A stretch of DNA of 64,000 nt from Cafeteria roenbergensis (taxonomy: Eukaryota > Sar > Bigyra > Bicosoecida > Cafeteriaceae): positions 186,001-250,000 of the forward strand of contig VLTN01000049.1 of the NCBI GenBank assembly GCA_008330645.1, read 5' to 3'. A model generated the notes under the pieces. That model was not told where the DNA came from. It saw nothing but the letters and a program-made list of their open reading frames with translations, and ran no database searches. The first letter of the stretch is position 1. Each line of letters begins with the position of its first letter. Positions 61,008 to 64,000 of this stretch are shown here, one piece after another. Made by a program: the position numbers and the translations under genes.

Positions 61008-64000
61008 ATGACGCTGCCCCAACCTTGGAAGCCCGCCCTGGGTCTCGCGGGAATCCTCTGCGCCGTTGCTGTCGCCGCGGGCACTGGCTGCGTGGTATTT
61101 GGAACGGAGGGGAACTGTGTCAACCCCAAGCGCTTCACGAGCAGTTCAGTACCAGCCGTGTACGGGGGCAGCTGTGTGGCAGGCGCCGCTTTGCTTGTCT
61201 CCGGCGACTCGTGCACACAGACGTGTCCTGAAGGCTTGACGAGACAATTCGGACAAGCTGAAGCCTTGACTTGTAGCTCGGGCGAGACATCCGCCCTGCC
61301 ACTGCAATGCAACCAAGGTACGCTCTTGAGCCGAGGCGATCCGGCCGGGGTGCGTCCGCGGACGCGCCCCTTGGGGGCAGGCGCGCGTGCGAGCTGATCA
61401 GGTGGCGAACAGACGTCGCGCGACACGTCTCCACACTTCGCCAAAAGCCCGCCTCTTGTCTCGCGAACTCAGAGTGCCCGCTCCAGAAGGCTCCGATCAA
61501 CGCTGGCAATTGTACCCGGAGTAAGTCTCTGGCCCAAGGAAGCGGCGTTCGCCTCCATGGCTGTGGGCAAACTGCATGGGGAACTTGCAGTGCATTCCAG
61601 CCCTGACCTTTGGCGGTTGCGCGCTTGCTCGACTCTCGCCTTTTCGCAGGTCTCATGATGGACGACTTCGGCCGCACGCCAGGCAAGTCCAGCGAGGTCG
61701 TCGACACGGTCAAGCCTCTCCTGCTCCCGTCCATGGCCGCCGTGGCCAAGGGGAGTACGGCAGCGCGGTGGCGCACTTGAATGGACTCGCCATCGAAAGC
61801 GACCGGCACGCGCGCGCTCTTGCTATTGGGGCCGCAGCCGCAAGCGCGGTGGCCGTCCTCTTCGTGGATTCCAAACAGGCCGTACTGAGCTCGCACCTGC
61901 TGACGAGGGAGGCCATCAGCCTTGCCGGCGCCAACGCGACTGATGCAAGCGCGACACCCTTGCGGCTTGGGGCTTCTCTTGCATTCGCCAGCTTCTCGTC
62001 GGGCAGCCGCGTGCTGGCCGTGGGCGCGCCTGGCGCCATTTCCTCGGCTGGTGCCGTCGTGCTGCTGCGGCTCAATGCGTCCGGCGGGTTGGACAGCGCC
62101 AGCGACCTTTCGTTGTTGTCGCAAGGCTCTGCAGTGGCGCCGCCCGCCGTTGGCGATGAGTTTGGCGTGGCGCTGGCCTTTGTCCCAGCACTCTCGGGAA
62201 GGCCGGGCCAGCATGATCTGCTCGTTGGCGCGCCCGGCTTCAACAGCGCATCGGGGGCGATTTACGTGTTCAGGCTGGATTCGCGCGCACTCGAGGTCGA
62301 CGGCCCAATTGTGCGCGTCGACTCGTCGGACCCTAAGATGATCGGGGCAATCGTTGGAGCTCCGCGGTTCGGGGCCTCGCTCGCCTCGCTCGAGGCGGCA
62401 GCTAGCGCCGGGTTCGAGGGCTGCGTTCGGCGCGTGGTTGCCGTCGGCAGTCCGTCGCAAAGCGCTGGCGGCAGCTCTGGCATCGGCGCCGGGCGCGTGT
62501 GGCTGCTCCGCCTGAATGCAACGGGCGTGCAGGACATCGCCGCCAGTTTGGACATGACTTCCGGCGCCCTCCAGAGCGCCGGCGCGGAGGCTGCTTGGGG
62601 GCTGGGTCAGGCGGTGGCGGTGGGCCGGCGACCGCACGGGCAACATGCTCCCCGAGTTGTTCGTGACGGCTGACAGGGGCGACGCCTACCACTCCCGGGT
62701 GATCAACATTGCGCTGGACCTCGAAAAAGGCTCGACGTTGCAGAGCGAATCGGCGCGCTTCCAAGTGGGCAAGGCAAGCGAGGTGTTCGAAGCGCAGCGG
62801 GCGGAGCACATGGCGTGGCTGGAGCCTGACTCTGCGGCCGGCGCATCGCTGGGCGCCTCGGCGGACTTGAACGGAGACGGTCTGGCCGAACTGCTCGTGG
62901 GCGTTCCGTCGTTTAGCTCCGCATTGGGTGCATCCACCGGCGCGCTGGTATCAATCTCATGGACGCCTCTTACCGAAAAAAGCATTGTTGAGCTTGGCGC
63001 GGACGGCTTCGTTCCAGACGCTGAGCTCCGGATGGTCAACACCGGGACCTCAATCGGCCCCGGGAACGGTGGCCTTCCGACGACTGCGTTTGACAGCGCG
63101 CGCTCCCACAAGGAGCTCTTCGGCTCGACGACGCACGTGACCTGCGACCTCGACAAGGACGGCGTGCGCGACATGTTTGTTACGGCTCCGGGGTTCGACT
63201 ACCTGCCGACCGACCCGAGCACGAATGTGGACGAGGGGGCGGTGTTCGTGCTGCTCATGCACGCAAACAACACGGTCAAGGCCTGGAACACCATCCGCAT
63301 CGCCAACGACGGTCCGAATGGCGAAGATGGCGTAAATCTTGAGTGCTCGAGTGCCTTTGGCTTCTGTGCGTCCGCCAAGCTTGGGTCTCGGTCCGTCAAG
63401 ACGATTGGCGACTTGGACCGCGACGGCAACTGCGAAGTTGCGGTATCGATGTCCTACCGCCCTGACACCTTGCAAGGGCAGCGCAGTGGCGTGATAGTGC
63501 TATTCATGAACCAGCTCATGGCGGATGCTTCGGGCAAGGCAGTTGCTGCTCGGGCAGGTGGAAAGCTCGTCAGGCAGGTCACTGAGATAGTCTCACAAGA
63601 GTCTGCGTCCCTGGGTCATGCAATCGCTGCCCCAGGCGACGTCGACGGCGACGGTATCGAAGACTTGGTGGTCGGTGCTCCGTGAGTTGTGCTTGCTGTG
63701 GGGCTCGCTTGCTGCGACGGTTGCTTGCGGGCGCCATCCTGCTTGGCAGGGCCCGTGTCCCACCAAAGGGAAGCAGACGATAGCTGGCGACGTGGGAGGC
63801 GCAAAAAAAGCTCGTCTGTGTTCCTGTCACTCGCGCCGCAGCCAGGAAGAAGACCCCGAGTCAGGTGGTGTTTTCATTTGGGCGCTTCGTTCAGATGCGA
63901 GCATTAAAACGCTCGGTCACTTCACGAGCCGCACAGGTGGATTCACGGAGCTCCTCATGCCTGGCGGGCACTTCGGCTTCGACATGCACGAGATGGAGCC
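61008..64000 (+). CDS. FG-GAP repeat (integrin-alpha-like) surface protein, 3' end beyond window
   Basis: Exons modelled: 61008-61317 (donor GTACGC), 61473-61520 (48 nt, donor GTAAGT), 61650-63681 (donor GTGAGT) and 63842 onward to the window edge. A signal-anchor (ALGLAGILCAVAVAAGTG) precedes a Cys-rich module (GGSCVAG...GDSCTQTCPEGL...LQCNQ). Then come beta-propeller FG-GAP units: EYGSAVAHLNG, LGASLAFASFSSGSRVLAVG, FGVALAFVP..DLLVGAPGF, LGASADLNGDGLAELLVGVP, CDLDKDGVRDMFVTAPG and LGHAIAAPGDVDGDGIEDLV. DxNGDG-type loops bind calcium in integrins. Within exon 3 the frame changes twice, near 61750 (after KG, before EYGSAV) and near 62630 (after VAVG), while homology continues, so there are two apparent single-base indels: assembly errors or a decaying gene. 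Confidence 0.75.

Noticed and set aside
1-64000. Virus-derived elements, transposons, CRISPR arrays, tRNA or rRNA genes
   Set aside because: I looked for polymerase, integrase, capsid and transposase motifs, terminal repeats, spaced direct repeats and tRNA box sequences on both strands and found none that I could support.

Overview
The window is nuclear DNA from a unicellular eukaryote with a very GC-rich, compact genome. Most of its 18 complete genes and one partial gene are intron-poor, with short introns (about 100-340 bp) that nearly all begin GTGAG and end CGCAG. Several proteins look ciliary (long coiled coils, repeated acidic-Cys-FxP motifs, ankyrin repeats), and the set is otherwise that of a phagotrophic or free-living protist: MACPF proteins, an FG-GAP surface protein, a rhomboid protease and an ABCA transporter. 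This would fit a Cafeteria-like bicosoecid stramenopile, but that is inference; nothing in the window proves the taxon. I saw no rRNA, tRNA, CRISPR, transposon or virus-derived element.

Layout. 0.3-10.2 kb: two paralogous secreted MACPF proteins on the minus strand flank a plus-strand coiled-coil protein. 10.4-17.1 kb: an MMTAG2-like RS-rich protein and, divergently, an intronless 1,821-residue protein with FxP repeats. 17.4-28.5 kb: a small membrane-protein candidate, the diphthamide enzyme DPH2, and an intronless protein of about 2,560 residues. 28.8-32.2 kb: an ankyrin gene in which thirteen consecutive exons are each exactly 99 nt and encode one repeat. 32.6-41 kb: an ABCA transporter and an ethanolamine/choline phosphotransferase with a 10-nt micro-exon. 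41.3-52.3 kb: rhomboid protease, peroxisomal acyl-CoA thioesterase, MEP50-like WD protein, secreted orphan, LysM protein, acylated RING protein and anthranilate phosphoribosyltransferase. 53.0-64 kb: a CHAT-STAND NTPase-SH2 protein, a membrane-anchored penicillin-acylase-family Ntn hydrolase, and an FG-GAP (integrin-alpha-like) protein that runs off the right edge.

Genes are often divergent pairs separated by 200-550 bp that may share promoters. There is no operon-like logic. The most notable single object is the CHAT-STAND-SH2 protein at 53.0-56.1 kb. It has the tripartite layout of an NLR-type signalling protein (caspase-like effector, nucleotide switch, sensor), with a phosphotyrosine-binding module in the sensor position. 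Gene models were built by joining reading frames at GT-AG sites that keep frame and protein-family alignment; none has transcript support.
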